NCBI GenBank assembly: GCA_011800155.1
Contig: CM022373.1
Coordinates: 1,240,001 to 1,304,000, forward strand
From: Flammulina velutipes
Lineage: Eukaryota; Basidiomycota; Agaricomycetes; Agaricales; Physalacriaceae
Direction: 5' to 3'
DNA: 64,000 bases
Position numbers and translations under genes: made by a program. Below the pieces are notes generated by a model. It did not search any database. It was not told where the DNA came from and saw only the letters and a program-made list of their open reading frames with translations. Below, piece after piece: positions 10,622-22,227 of this stretch (positions within the stretch are counted from its first letter, which is position 1; every line of letters starts with the position of its first letter).

Positions 10622-12644
10622 ATGGATCAAGATACTATTCGACAGAAGGAAGCTGCGACGGACGTTTATATTCTCTCGGTTGTGCTCTCACAAATCCAGA
10701 GCAGCTATCGTCAAAGACTCGAAGGTATAAGAAACTCGTCCCAGGGCAGGACATTGAACCGTCTTGCAATTTTGCTCACTCGCGGCACAAAGGCAGAAGT
10801 TGATCGAATAGTCACCGTTGCCGCTGCGGGGCCATTCACTGCTAATGGGATGGCTGTAGAAGTTTTGCTGGCGAGGTGAAGAGAACACGAACCAAAAGAC
10901 TTGGGACTTTTTTCTCATTTTGTAACAGCTCCCCAAAATCTCCAGGAAATCCTACGAATGTATCGTCCCCAACCTCCTACGAACAGGAACTCGCCCGCCC
11001 CGACTACAACGTGTATACTATGCCACAAAGTGTGTTCGATAGCCTTGTTTCCGACGCTCCTAATAACGTCAAGCTCTGGGAGGGATCAACTGGCGACGAG
11101 AGCGACATGTACTCTGAGAGTCAGACGATCCAATTGTGTAAACATTCTCTTATTCCTTTGCTCGACACCCTCCTGACGCCCTCCAGATTTCGACATACAT
11201 ATAGTTATCCCGACTTTCATACTTTTGCCGAAACTCTTTTCCGTGTCAACAAGGCGTCAGGACGTTACCATAGCCCACTATCTGCCGCGTACTTCGCCAT
11301 ATCCCAATGCTCAAGATATGCCTTTTCCCGCTCTGAGGCCGTTTGCAAATTGTTCCTGGTGGAACACGATCTTCGCGAGTGGTGTCCCAAAAAGGACGAG
11401 AAAATCACGTCTGAGCTCGTTACTATACATTCCGAAGCACACTATACACATCTATTGGCGCACAACATTGTGGGTGAACCACATCCGACCCGTCCTAGAT
11501 ATTGGAATTACCCCTTCGACTCTTCCAATTGCCATGACTGGCTCCTTGCCCTGCTCACCGCCATCGTGGACCTACGAACCTCTCTCAGGTCCCTGATACT
11601 GAGTCAGCAACAACTAGCGAAAGCAGAAGAACGGAAAGCCTCGACAGAGCAACCGATGCGGGAGTGCAAAGAGCGCACCATGGCTGCGACAACATGTAGC
11701 ATCTTCCTCCACGGCCTCCTCAATGCCCTGCCGATGACTTTGTGGGACATTATTAGCCTCAACAGTTGAATACTGCAAAGGTGCAGATCGAGAGTAGTTC
11801 AAGTCGCTATCCCGGCCGCTGACAGCGCCAGTGATGCAGAAACGCTGGAAGCGCCGCCAGAGGAAGATATCATCGAAGAGAATATAAGCAACTGGGCAAT
11901 TCCAGACAAATGGGAGAAGAACGGAAAAGGAACTGTTGGCGATGCGACACATGGCATGGCTTCCAGTCCCATCCTCACATTCATTCGCGCAGTGGATGCC
12001 ATCACTGTGTGGACGACTTCTGCTTTCGCCATATCAACACACAAATTCGCCCAATCGGACATTCCGCTATCCTTCTCTATATATGATTTACCAGATCAGC
12101 AGCCAAATCATATCCCGACAGATGTCGTTGAACGAGCGGCAGACCGTTGGATTGCTTCCTCTCAATATTTGAGCTCAGACAGCCGTAAAGCAGACGCAAA
12201 GACAAATATTATGCGTGCTTGGGCGAACGGGAATAGCGCCACAGCTTATCTAGGGTCATGCCATTGTGAAGCTGGCACAATGGCGGACAAGGCTGCAAAA
12301 GGATCCCCCATTCGCAAAAATGGCGCAGTCGAACTCGTACGTTCTCACGCTTAACGTCTTTTTGCCCTCTTAACCTTAGCATGTATCAGAAAACCTCCCT
12401 GATTGAGCTCGGTGTGGCAAAGATGTCTTGTGCTCTCTGTATGATCCTCAAGGAGACACTGGAGGAGCACTACAAGCTTCGTATCGAGCTACCGGATTGC
12501 GACGGCCTTTATATTCCATGGTATCCCCCTGCATCACTCACGACGGACGTCCTCGTTTCTGTAGAGAGAAAGGCCACCTGCAAGCTGCACAACATGCTTC
12601 CAAGGTCCCTACGTTCCAAGCAAAATATGTATATACCGATATAA
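10622..12644 (+). CDS. Predicted zinc-dependent deaminase, fungal OTT_1508-like family
   Basis: Four exons: 10622-10875, 10929-11741, 11787 to about 12339, and about 12391-12644. The C-terminal quarter carries the two zinc/catalytic signatures of the cytidine-deaminase fold: HCE within GSCHCEAGTMA (about 12258-12280; His ligand plus catalytic Glu) and SCALC (CxxC zinc ligands) after LIELGVAKM (about 12424-12438). The spacing and the I/L-E-L-G-V-A-K-x-S-C context fit the OTT_1508-like deaminases that are expanded in agaricomycetes. The upstream 450 residues are a mostly helical region with no known domain. Substrate and role are unknown; nucleic acid or nucleotide deamination is an inference from the superfamily. 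The last codons overlap direct repeat A. The start follows the first in-frame ATG. The gene points tail-to-tail at the DUF6535 gene. Confidence 0.75.
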
Positions 12645-12683
12645 TTCTATCGTTCCACTGGCAGTCGCCGGCGACGTCGCGTT
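12630..12683 (+). repeat. Diverged direct repeat, copy A
   Basis: TATAnCCGATATAATnCTA, a short unmatched spacer, then CCACTGGCAGTCGC and GTCGCGTT. The same string order and orientation recur at 16706-16767 with an 8-nt longer spacer and a few substitutions. The two copies bracket the DUF6535 gene. Confidence 0.7.
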
Positions 12684-12898
12684 CATCTTTGTTTTGAGAT
12701 ACGCATGTACAGGTCTACAACACCTGTGCCTTCTCCAGCGAATGGCAAACTGTCCTCCATCTGTCTCCAAACATGGGTAATAGTCCAGGTTCTCACAGCT
12801 CCCTCGCGGTCCCATTGCTATGAACCTCGTTTGAATCCTGAACAGATCCACTCAGTGCCGCGGCACTCCATCCAAATGTTCCCTCCAGTTGCAGTTGA

Positions 12899-15800
12899 TC
12901 ATGCTTGTGGATGATATGCTGCATCGGAAGGTCTGAAATGATCTCCCTCGACGTACGACTCATCCAGATATAAGGATGCCAGGTCTGCTAACTCCGAGCG
13001 TCGAGAGGATGTTCGCCTCAAACTGTCGTCTGTCTCATTCAGTGGCTTCGAACCTACCGCCAAATCCCCTTCACGACTGGTCTCTCTATCCTGTTCGATA
13101 ATCAACTCTCCAGCAACCACAGCATTAGTCCTTTCCTGGGATGCAGATAACTCATTAGGAGATATCTGGGGCGCCGCGACTGTCAATCCCATCTCGACAT
13201 CCGTAGAAGGCGATACAACAGAAGCATTTCCGTGCCTCCCAAATATGGAACGGAACAATGTCGCTGGATCAAGACGCCGACGTCGCGTCTGAACGTCGCA
13301 TTTCGTGAGATTCGGGAACTACAAAGTCTCAAAACGAAGACATACCTCGAAAAATCTGTCAAGGGCTTTCAGGGAATCTTCGAATTTCGCAACCAGATCT
13401 GTGTCGTCGGGGCGCCATGTTTTGAGATGTTCCCTACATCCCTCCCATGCAATATTGTCTGGATCGACGCGCGCCAAGTCGAAAAATGTCTGTTCCGAAG
13501 CCAACTCTGGGTGTCCCGCCAATATCTTGCAGGTCTTGAGCAGATTATGGGGCTCATGAAGATATGCCACGCTGTACAAAACCCACTCGGGATGTGGTGA
13601 TGGATGTTCAAGTTGACGAAGCAGGCCGGAGATGAAATTTTGTAGGAGCGACTCGGAAATGTGTAAGAAAGCTGCTTGACGTCCTAGGACGTCGAATTTG
13701 ACGAAGTCGGTGAAAGCACCTTTTACGTCCCTGACCAGCGCGCAGCCCCAAAGGTAGACAGCCTCGTGAGAGGTGGAAGCGGCATGATACTTCGAGGCAG
13801 CCGTAGGCCCGGGGAATGTGAGCTCTACGACCCGCCCTGAGCAATTCCATTCGAATTCTGGGGCAGCGGAGGGGCCATTGAATAGGGCATGGCTACATAA
13901 ATCCAGTAGGGTAGCGCAATATCTACTTGTCGCCTCAGAGTCCATCCATCCATTCCCCCTCAACATCGGTGACTCGAGCAAAGACCGGCTAGTGGTATGG
14001 AAGACTGCAACATAATCAAGAGCAGTGGGATGTCGATGAAGCTCGTTGCGAATGTGCTGCCAAAGCAAATGAAGGAGGGATAGAACATCAATGGAGGACT
14101 CGTAGGCATTCTGGCTGTTAAGGAAATGGTGCATAGTAAGCAGTGCGCGCAAGCCTGGTGAGTCTGGCGGTCGTGATAGAGAGTTATGTAGCAACGGTAA
14201 AGACTCGGATGTGTTCAGATTCATGAATGGGTCACAATCTCCAAAAGCCAAAATCCCTGCCTCCAGGAATCCTCGAGTCAACACATATGACATCGGCACG
14301 GGTGCTGTTTGCTCCTTCCAAGAGTGAGGTTGTGGGATAGGATCCCAGTGCTCGAGTACTCGTTTGCAGATCTCCAATCTGCACCTCGTCATCCGCGGGC
14401 CATAGCTATTTTTGAACAGGTTTACCCAAGCACAAGGGGAGAGTCTGACGTCGGGTAGATCAAGAAGGTGGTTGAACGTGTTGACACAATCCTCTTTATT
14501 GAAGCCCAACCCGACCGCAGACACCATCCCCCGAATATCCTCCAAATCAAGAAATGCTGCGTAGACGTTCCACCGGGGGACGTCATTGTTTCGTTTCCTC
14601 TGGGAAAGTGGAAACGAACGGGCAAGTCGCTCAAGCTTTCCGATACAACCGGGGCGACAAGCGGGATACCTGCCTGAAAGTATCAAGCACTTCTCGATGA
14701 GATCACGAGTGAAATGCTGGTGGAGGAAATTCACTTTCTCCCTCTGCGAAGGAGGCAGTCCGCCGATCGCCTCAGTTGCCACAGTATGAACGGAAGGGTT
14801 GGACGATGTATCGAGCAACCATTTGATGATGTCCAGTGACAGACCGCCCCATTGCCCCTGGACCTGGTCATGCTCCTGGACTCCGAGAGGTTTGAAGTGA
14901 TATGTGCGGCGGTAAAAGTCTCTCTCGTTTGGCATGAAGGGTATGCAGATGAATTTCAACACAATGGCAAACAAATTCTGGGCGTCAACCAGTAGAATGT
15001 TGAGGATATCAGATAATGGAGTTCGGTATGGACATTGTATGTCGAAGACGGGGACAAGGTTGCTGATGAAGTACAGGGAATAGATGATGACGGTAATGAC
15101 ACTGACGACACATGCCATAGGGAGGGAGCGTGGAACGAGAAAGATGACAAGGCCCACAAAGAAAACACCAAGAGCAAGATGGAGGAGGATGGGAAGGATG
15201 CCAATGATGGCGACGACATGCCATTTCCTCATGCCAGCGAAACGGAATTGTCGAATGAGACTGCGGTCGCGAATGGTCCCCGATGTCTTGACCATGTACT
15301 GACGGAGCCACTGCTTAGTGAGAACAGCGAAAAGTGCCGTCGCCAAGCTCAACGTCAAGCTGGTGAACCAGAGTCCATTGACCCATAGGTCATTTGCGGT
15401 CGGCGTCGTCCCCGTAATGGCAGGCGCGACCTCTCCAAAGGAGGTTCCATTCTCCTGCGCTCGGAGAAGATGGACGACCTCTGACAGTAAAGAGTTCGAG
15501 ATAGCACTGTTGTCCGCGTCGAGTGCCTGCGAGGTCTGAGTGACAAATGTTGTCAAAACGGCGGAGAAGAGACCAGCCTAACGAATCAATTAGGTGGTCG
15601 ATGGATGATGGAAGTAGACATACAAAAACGAGTAGTACATCGGATGAATCACTGGATTGTCCAATCATATCCGCGTCGTACGCTGCGGCTTCCTCGTTGT
15701 AGACTTTGAACACGCGCGCATTGGGCCCGGCTTCCTCTCCGTAGGGGTCCTCGGGAAATATCTGCTCGTAATCCTCTATCACTACGGCAAACGTTGAAGA

Positions 15801-16565
15801 CGACGGAAATTGTACTATCAGTTGGCAACTTACCTGGGTTAAATTGCTGTTGTCCTTGATCGAAGCGTTTTGGAACGCCCAACAATGTCTTCTTGAACGA
15901 GGCCTTGTGTGGTTGCGCCCCAGTGCCTGCTACAGTACTAGTGGGTCGTCCATTATCTGCAATCACTTTCAACGTTGATCCTGCACGACTGAACGTAGCG
16001 AAATACCTTCTGCCTCGTATTCTTCCATCTTGTCACACATCTTTTGCAAGATGGCGAGGATATGCCGTTGGATCTCAGTATCATCCTGAGGTGCCTTATT
16101 TGCAGGCTGCGCATCTACGGAATTGATCAGCTGAAACAGTTTCCGAAATTGTTGACTTACACAGAGACGGCGCAGGGGACTGGGTCGGGCGGGTGGAAGC
16201 AGACTGGTTGTCAGAAGAGAGTTCGGGGGCTACAATTGGAACTATAGCAGCGAGAAAGTATCAGCGCTCGCACGATTATTTGACCAAAGCCGCGTACTTT
16301 GTTCGACCGGTCGTCCTAGCGTTCCGATGCATTTCGACGCGTCTGTAGATGTGGCATGCGTATTGCGCACCTTAGGGGAAGAGCTGGCAGCATTCTCACT
16401 AGATTCACGTGAGATGTTCTGGTGGTTATACTTAGAGTCCGAGTGCATATCGGTTGGGCTTGATGTCGAAGTACGGGGGTCAAGATTAGGTTGGAGAAAT
16501 AATGGCAAGTCGGGAGCGAGAGCGAGAGCAGGATCCTTTGGAGACGACGGAGAATGCGTAGACAT
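12899..16565 (-). CDS. DUF6535 multi-pass membrane protein
   Basis: Seven exons inferred. The conserved DUF6535 core starts at VIEDYEQIFPEDPYG, continues with GPNARVFKVYNEEAAAYDADM and LLVF|AGLFSAVLTTFV, then WVNGLWFTSLTLSLATALFAVLTKQWLRQY and two more hydrophobic segments (about residues 290-370), giving about four membrane helices. Upstream exons (16565-15830) encode a Ser/Pro-rich disordered leader. Downstream is a 550-residue helical, soluble region (about 14900-13320) and a final acidic/Ser-rich exon (13300-12899). This is the usual DUF6535 layout: membrane module plus a large variable cytosolic part. Function is unknown; the family is expanded in agaricomycetes. All exon joins keep frame with GT-AG borders. 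Located tail-to-tail with the deaminase gene, 254 bp apart, and bracketed by direct repeats A and B. Confidence 0.85.
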
Positions 16566-16705
16566 GATGGAGGTCGAGGTAAGCAAGAGACCTTTAATTC
16601 TTCCCACGACTACCATCTAACAACGCCAAAGAGGGTCGTATTTTATAATTCAATATTCAACGTTCAACGTTCAACAAACAAGCAATTTTGTATAAGAATA
16701 CTGAG

Positions 16706-16767
16706 TATATCCCGATATAATCCTACTCCACAGAGTCTCCACTGGCAGTCGCGGGCAGTGTCGCGTT
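16706..16767 (+). repeat. Diverged direct repeat, copy B
   Basis: Same element as at 12630-12683: TATAnCCGATATAATnCTA, a spacer, CCACTGGCAGTCGC, then GTCGCGTT. It lies just upstream of the DUF6535 start codon. A small array of CAACGTT-type heptamers sits at about 16650-16676 beside it. Confidence 0.7.
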
Positions 16768-16820
16768 ACCCGACTAGATTGGGAAATGGACGATATTGCG
16801 AAATCTAGGATGATCTTCAG

Positions 16821-17165
16821 CTAATGGCCAACATCTCCATATTTTACACTCACAGAGAAAGTCGGCTTTATTAGGAGTTGATAGTAACGACCCATCCCCA
16901 TCCTCTCGAACCGCTCGTCGATTTCATCCAGCGGCACGTTGTATTTCTCGAACAAATTGCGAGCGCAGTAGATGATTTGGCAGTACATCGCGGGAAGGTC
17001 ATTTCTCAGATATTTGAGGAAAGTTTCATCTTCGAAACCGTCCTTGAGCTCTTGAAGAGCCTCGTTAAGTCCTGGCTCGGGAAAGTCGAAGCACCAAGGA
17101 AAATTGGGGCCATCTTGGCAGAGTTGACGGAGAAGTTCTACGAAACGGTCTGATCCCTCGGCCAT
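16821..17165 (-). CDS. Small hypothetical protein (about 114 aa)
   Basis: Single-exon frame; the ATG at 17165 is preferred, and the frame stays open further upstream. The sequence is acidic and helical (MAEGSDRFVELLRQL, then LKDGFEDETFLKYL and LDEIDERFERMGMGRYY), with no signal peptide or transmembrane segment. Family not recognised. The protein-like composition and the clean termination support coding, but the gene is short and may be lineage-specific. Confidence 0.45.
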   Translation of the reverse strand: MAEGSDRFVELLRQLCQDGPNFPWCFDFPEPGLNEALQELKDGFEDETFLKYLRNDLPAMYCQIIYCARNLFEKYNVPLDEIDERFERMGMGRYYQLLIKPTFSVSVKYGDVGH

Positions 17166-17814
17166 ATGATAAGGTAGTGTAGACTTAGTGGATGAGTTGT
17201 GTAAATATACTGAACTGTTAGATGGTGGAAAGGAGGGGATACTATTACAAAGCAGAGCCAACCCCTAATAATATACATTGGCCCGAAACGCGGTCACATT
17301 GGCGGTTTATGAGCGTGTGGTCGTGGCGGAGCTCGAGAGAAGTGAACACGGTACGTGCGGGCTATGCACTTGTATAGCAGACCCTAGCCCTACCTCCATC
17401 ATCTTTTACCACCATCGTAGTATGTCGCGCATTCGGGTCTTGTTTTCCCATGGAATATGGGACTTGGTGCTCTGAGGTGGAGCCGCTACAAGTTACCTTG
17501 TCAATGCTCTTCATTCCAGACCCTCTGATTTATAGGGCACAAGACCTGACGTTGAATATTTCGAGTGTTGTGAAGAGGCACACGAGAACGAGATGATCTC
17601 AAATTTCAATGTTGTCAATAGACTGTGAGACGCCACGGATAACTGGCAGTTTGAGGAAGCGTGTCGACGTCAAAGTCCCCCAAAAAAACGGAACAAAAGA
17701 AGCTAGAAAGAGTTTTGTGATGAACGTACGCCGATTCTTGATATTTTCATCTTCGCTTTGCTCGTCGCAGATGAGATAGTACAAACCGTTGTCGTGATTT
17801 ACCGCTTCAACAAA
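17166..17814. other. Intergenic spacer, 649 bp
   Basis: No supported gene. Includes the upstream region of the small hypothetical gene and the 3' flank of the GH45 gene. No repeat or RNA seen. Confidence 0.4.
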
Positions 17815-18619
17815 CTATCCTTGATTCCCACATCCCACCGCAGGCCAATTAGCAGCACTTTCTCCTGCCAGACACGCTCCGTTCCACAAAGGGCCACCGT
17901 TCGTGCCAGACCAGTTGCTGCAGGATACCTCTGCGAATGTGCCCGTGAACGCACCGCGACCTGAGGGGAAGAAGGCAGCGGAACCGCCCGTGTCATCGCA
18001 GATGTCAAAGCTGTAAAGGTATATTAGAAAGGTGTTGAAATGGATTGATTGTGTTAGGACGAACTGAAAGGGCATGTTAAAGCTGTTCTTGGGGTTGCTT
18101 GCGGTTTGACCGCACCATTCCTTCAAGCGCCATGAGACATCGCTCTGAGATATCAATATTGCCTTGCTTACCTGGTTTCCAGAGGCCGGACAAAGGTCAG
18201 TGACCTTGCGAAGAGTTAAGCGATCGAGTCGAAAATGTAGGGAGAAACATACTTTGACTACGATAGAGTTGAACGGACCGTTGTAGGCTGGCGAGTAAGG
18301 ATCAGCGTTAGCTGATAGAGAGAAGCAACGCCCGCAGGCGTCGCCAGGTCCTAATCCTGGAGCAGAGCCGAATGCTAGTTGGTTCATAGCGGCGGTATAC
18401 CCCGTGGCTGTCTTGCCACAAGCTAGAGGCTGTGAATGGGAAACGAATTGAACGAAAATGTGACGGCGAACCGGGAGAGCCACAGTTCGAGTATCTGGTG
18501 AAAGAGGCAGCCCCAGATGGCTGTTGGATGTACCCGCCAGATTGTCTGGGTACGACGGCGGTAGAAAGTGCGGTGCCCACGACCAAACATAAAGCGATGA
18601 GCGAAAACATCTTGAACAT
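17815..18619 (-). CDS. Secreted endoglucanase-like protein, GH45 subfamily C type
   Basis: Five exons. A signal peptide (MFKMFSLIALCLVVGTALS) is followed by the Cys-rich double-psi barrel: FTRYSNCGSPG|ACGKTATGY, GLGPGDACGRCFSL, FNSIVVK|VTDLCPASGNQ, EWCGQTASNPKNSFNMPF and HFDICDDTGGSAAFFPSGRG, ending CSNWSGTNGGPLWNGACL. These strings match short GH45 subfamily C endoglucanases of white- and brown-rot fungi, which cut amorphous beta-1,4-glucan outside the cell; the Asp of HFD is the likely general acid. There is no CBM1 module. Every intron join rebuilds a family motif (for example CA|C for His of HFD). A TTAAATA-like box lies 25 bp upstream of the first ATG. Fold relatives include expansins, so loosening activity cannot be excluded. 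Confidence 0.88.
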
Positions 18620-18930
18620 TATGAGGGTCCCCGCGCCGAGTATTTAACGGGATGCGCATAATCGTCGGAAACGACGAGAGACATTTATCCGTCCGACGCT
18701 GAAGGGTGATTTCTGGAGCTCGTAGAGGCGCCTGGGTCGACACACTTCCAGTAACCTTCGTTCGCGTGATCTGCAAAAGATGTACCTCACGAGAAGAGGG
18801 AAAAATAGAGTGCACTGAAGTCGTGGTTTTACCTGATATCGCTTCGGCCTTCACTTATGGGAGAAGAAGTCGACATGAATCAAGTTGATGTAGGAGATAC
18901 ATGGAATACTGCACTGGATCTCGACATACT
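18620..18930. other. Intergenic spacer, 311 bp
   Basis: Promoter region of the GH45 gene and 3' flank of the complex I gene. It contains a TTAAATA-like box near 18641-18647; nothing else was found. Confidence 0.4.
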
Positions 18931-19639
18931 TTACTCCTGCTCCTTTGCGGCTGCGTAGTATTTGGAGGTGTCGACGCCGTGATACGGGTGGTTCATGAGA
19001 TTGAACCTGGGGAAACGGTAAGAATCGGACATGGACGGAGAAGAGAACGGCTTGCATTGGGATAGCAGCTGATGACAAGGTCAACATTAGAAATATGATT
19101 TAAAGTGGAATACGCACAGAATTTGAGCTGGGAAAACGCCGAGTTTGCGTGGGCGGCGTGCTGGACCCACGGCCGTGCGTTGGTCTCGCCGTAGAGCGGT
19201 TTGCCCTCCCTTGCCAGCTGGGTGAGTTCGGCAAAGTCCTTCTCCTCCTCCCTCTTGTTTTCTGTCCAGCCCCAGAAACGTTCTGTAGACGGTATCAGTC
19301 TCTGCCTGGTGCATGCTAGAATATTATTGCGCACTGCTAGAGTTCTGGTATGCGTATAGGAAACCACCGCAGAATCCGAGGACGGCAGTGACCTTGATGC
19401 CCATCTTGAGTTGTCTGGGGGTTGTACCGGTTGGGTCGAGGAGTTCTGGTCGCTGTGAGTCGGGAGTTGGCCGAGGATGAAGCGGTGAACGTACCCCAAG
19501 CTCTGTATGCTCCTGGGAACCCAGCGGTGGTCAGTGCCCAGTCACGGTAGTCTTCAAAACGAAAGTAGCGGACGACGCGGGAAGCATGTGGGTCGCTGTC
19601 GATGAGCGGAAACGGTGTTTGCAAGACTTTGTCTGGCAT
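18931..19639 (-). CDS. nuxm: NADH-ubiquinone oxidoreductase 21-kDa subunit (complex I, NUXM type)
   Basis: Four exons. Recognisable blocks in order: TPFPLIDSDPHASRVVRYFR, DYRDWALTTAGFPGAYRAWG, a membrane helix in KMGIKVTAVLGFCGGFLYAYQ, FWGWTENKREEEKDFAELTQ, REGKPLYGETNARPWVQ, NSAFSQLKF|AAIPM and the C-terminal NHPYHGVDTSKYYAAAKEQE. This is the fungal accessory subunit of mitochondrial complex I. The start at 19639 is the first ATG. The last intron (19007-19055) uses a GC donor (AT|GCAAGC) and a CAG acceptor; without it the conserved FNLMNHPYHGVDTSKY tail is lost. Divergent from the zinc-finger gene at 19785. Confidence 0.88.
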
Positions 19640-19784
19640 TGTCGTGGTAAGAGGTGTGACCGTCACGCCCTTCGTTTACAGTCACAATGGCTGCAATTGA
19701 CCTTGTTTATAGACCGTCAACACAAGTGGCAAGCTCGTCGCTCTGCTCGACGTCTAGCTCTCTTACTTCCTTCAATACGCCGCC

Positions 19785-22227
19785 ATGAGTGCCATTAGGT
19801 CGTCGGCGTCGACGCGTGCCCAGCGCAGTTATTCCCCTTACGGGAGGCCACGTCCCAAAAAATCAGTGCGTGCTATCCTCTTCTCGTTCAGCTGCATTTA
19901 TCGAGCGAATTCACCTCTAGACATGGTCATTTTCAAGTTTGTTTAGTATATTCAACCCTCTGCGATCTGCCTCCAGCCAGGACACCGACGCGCAGTCTGA
20001 ATCTGGCTCTGAGCCTGAAGACTTTGACTCGCCAGAACCAGAATCGACGTCCATGCAGCAATCGACGCCTGCGCACGCGTTGGCCGATGTGGGACATAGG
20101 GTACGTGAATATAGCTGAACTGTGCGCATTCTGGACTGATATCGCAACGTAGTTGAGCCAAAACATCGCGTCAACACCCCAGTGGGCTTCAATGCCTCCG
20201 CCTCCGCCGCCTCCAGCTCCTTCTGCTGGCCCATCGACACTTCCTTTCCCGCCATCAAGCGAGTCCCCCGAGAAAAACATCGAATATGTCGCCGAATTTC
20301 TACGGGGCAAACAAGACGGCCTCATAAGTGAAGCCGATCGCAACAAACTCGTCTCATTATTGTCTTCCTCGTCGCGTAAGTAAAATCGTTGTCGTTGGAC
20401 GATCCCTTTTATTGACCTTCTTGTTAGGTCAATTACAGCAATCCAGTCCAACTATTCGGGAACCGTTTCGCTTTACTCACAGTCCATCCCCAATGCGAGG
20501 CAACACACCTCTTCCCACGACGAACCCATCTCCTCATGATCGCTCTGCATCGCCAACAAAGATGCTTGCAAAGAACCCAAACGGCAGCTACCGCTGGAAC
20601 GGGGGCGGCAGTGCCAAGAAGCGCACTCGATATCAGTCGCCAGCCTTTGCGCCCACACGTTCTGCATCTGAGCAATTAGTGCTGAGACCGTCTTCCACGG
20701 ATGCCAGCAAGACGGACACAAAGCGGAGACGGGTTAGCATCTCAACCGTCGCCCTTCCTGCACAGCCAGCTTCTTCATCTGCCTCACCAAATACCCCCAT
20801 ACGCTCGTCTCGCTCTCCTGCACCTGATCCATCACCAACCAGAATCGCAACCTCATCTATAATTCCCGTTACTGGCCCCATGAGTCCTTCACGGAGTATG
20901 TCGTCGATAAACGGCAACTCGGCGCCAAAACCTAATGCACTTGCTCTCTCCGCATCTACGTCTCGTCTCTCTGCATCGACGAGGTTTACCACACCAGTTG
21001 TGCCCTCGCCTCTGCGACAAGCATGGGGACAAGCTTCACCTGGATCCGTTAGCTCGTCTTCGCCAGACACTACTCCTCAGAAGCAGACGAAAGCTGCCAA
21101 CCTCATGGCTGAGCTGATCAAGGACGCCACCCCGTCGAGGAACATGGACATTAGCAATCCCTACCAATCTGCGAGTCCTGCCCGTCCGGGAAGACCCAAG
21201 CGGAATCGTATCACTGCCAAACCTCCCCCTCCTGCGAGGAGGGCTATTGAGGAAGTGAAGAAATCCCCCGAGCCGCCTCTTACGGCACATGCAATCATCG
21301 AAGCGACAGTTCCCAAGGTAAGCTATTCGCTAATTTTGGAGACGATGTGTACTAACTAATGGTTTGTAGGGGAGTAAACGTTCACGTCCTCCGCCGTCCG
21401 CGAAAACGAACGGGCATCCTGCAATCACGAATGGCCACCAGAACCACGACGAGGACGAGGACGAGCGTGCGAGCAAGAAGACCAAACCATCAGAATTGGA
21501 ACGTGTGGACACTGATATCTCGATGGAATCCACTTCTGCCAAAACTTCTTCCACGTCCACCTTGGGAAGTTTTACGTCGCGCCCGGTAGCTTCCAAGGCG
21601 TTTCCCATACCAAAGGAACCTTCGAAGTTGCGATATAGCTTCCAGCCCGACACGCCTCCGACTCCTGCGCCTGAGACTGTATCTTCTCCCGCTCCGCCAG
21701 TGGTACCCACATCTGCGCCTCCACCGCCTGCAGCTGATACACCATCGGACCCAAAATCAGAGGCGGCCAAAGTTCCCGTGAATGACCTACCAAAGTATGA
21801 TTTCGCACGATGTATGGTCCCTACCACGTCTGTGTCATGCGACAAGGCGACCTGGGAAGAAGTCTACATAATGGCAGACGAGGAGCTGCCATCGTACGAT
21901 TTCAGTATGCGGAAGACTTTTGATTTCAAGGCTGCTGGGATGAAGGCGCCTGAGGCGAGCGGGAAGTGGACGTGCTCGCAGTGCTGTTTGGAGAACGATA
22001 ATGCGGCGGCGGAGAAGTGTGTTATTTGTGAAGCCCCGCGGGAGAGTAAGAGTGCGCCTGCGCCGCCGCCGCCTCCACCGGCGAGTGGTGAAGCAAAGGT
22101 GTTTAATTGGGCTGCTGCTGGGCTGGAGGCGCCGAGGCGTAGTGCTGATGCGTGGACGTGTTCGGTGTGTTCACTGGGCAATACGGGTGGAAGCAAGTGC
22201 TTTATTTGTGATAGTCCACGAGTTTGA
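19785..22227 (+). CDS. RanBP2-type zinc-finger protein, probable nucleoporin (Nup153/Nup60-like)
   Basis: Five exons (19785-19865, 19921-20100, 20153-20375, 20428-21317, 21370-22227) give 743 residues. The N terminus is basic with an amphipathic helix-like TWSFSSLFSIFNPLRSA, resembling the membrane-binding start of Nup1/Nup60/Nup153. The long middle is Ser/Pro-rich with GSYRWNGGGSAKKRTRYQSP, a string typical of the basket nucleoporin family. The C terminus has two RanBP2 zinc fingers, WTCSQCCLEND..KCVICEAPR and WTCSVCSLGNT..KCFICDSPR, each preceded by a copy of FNWAAAGLEAP or FDFKAAGMKAP. Few FG repeats are present. A nuclear basket role with Ran or SUMO machinery is inferred; another RanBP2-finger protein is possible. 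Confidence 0.75.

Noticed and set aside
15035..15388. Open frame of 117 codons on the plus strand
   Set aside because: It is antisense to the membrane-helix part of the DUF6535 gene; its Asp/Lys-rich composition is the mirror of hydrophobic codons.
21330..21845. 171-codon minus frame, Gly/Val-rich
   Set aside because: Antisense shadow of the Pro/Ser/Ala-rich zinc-finger protein; no motif of its own.
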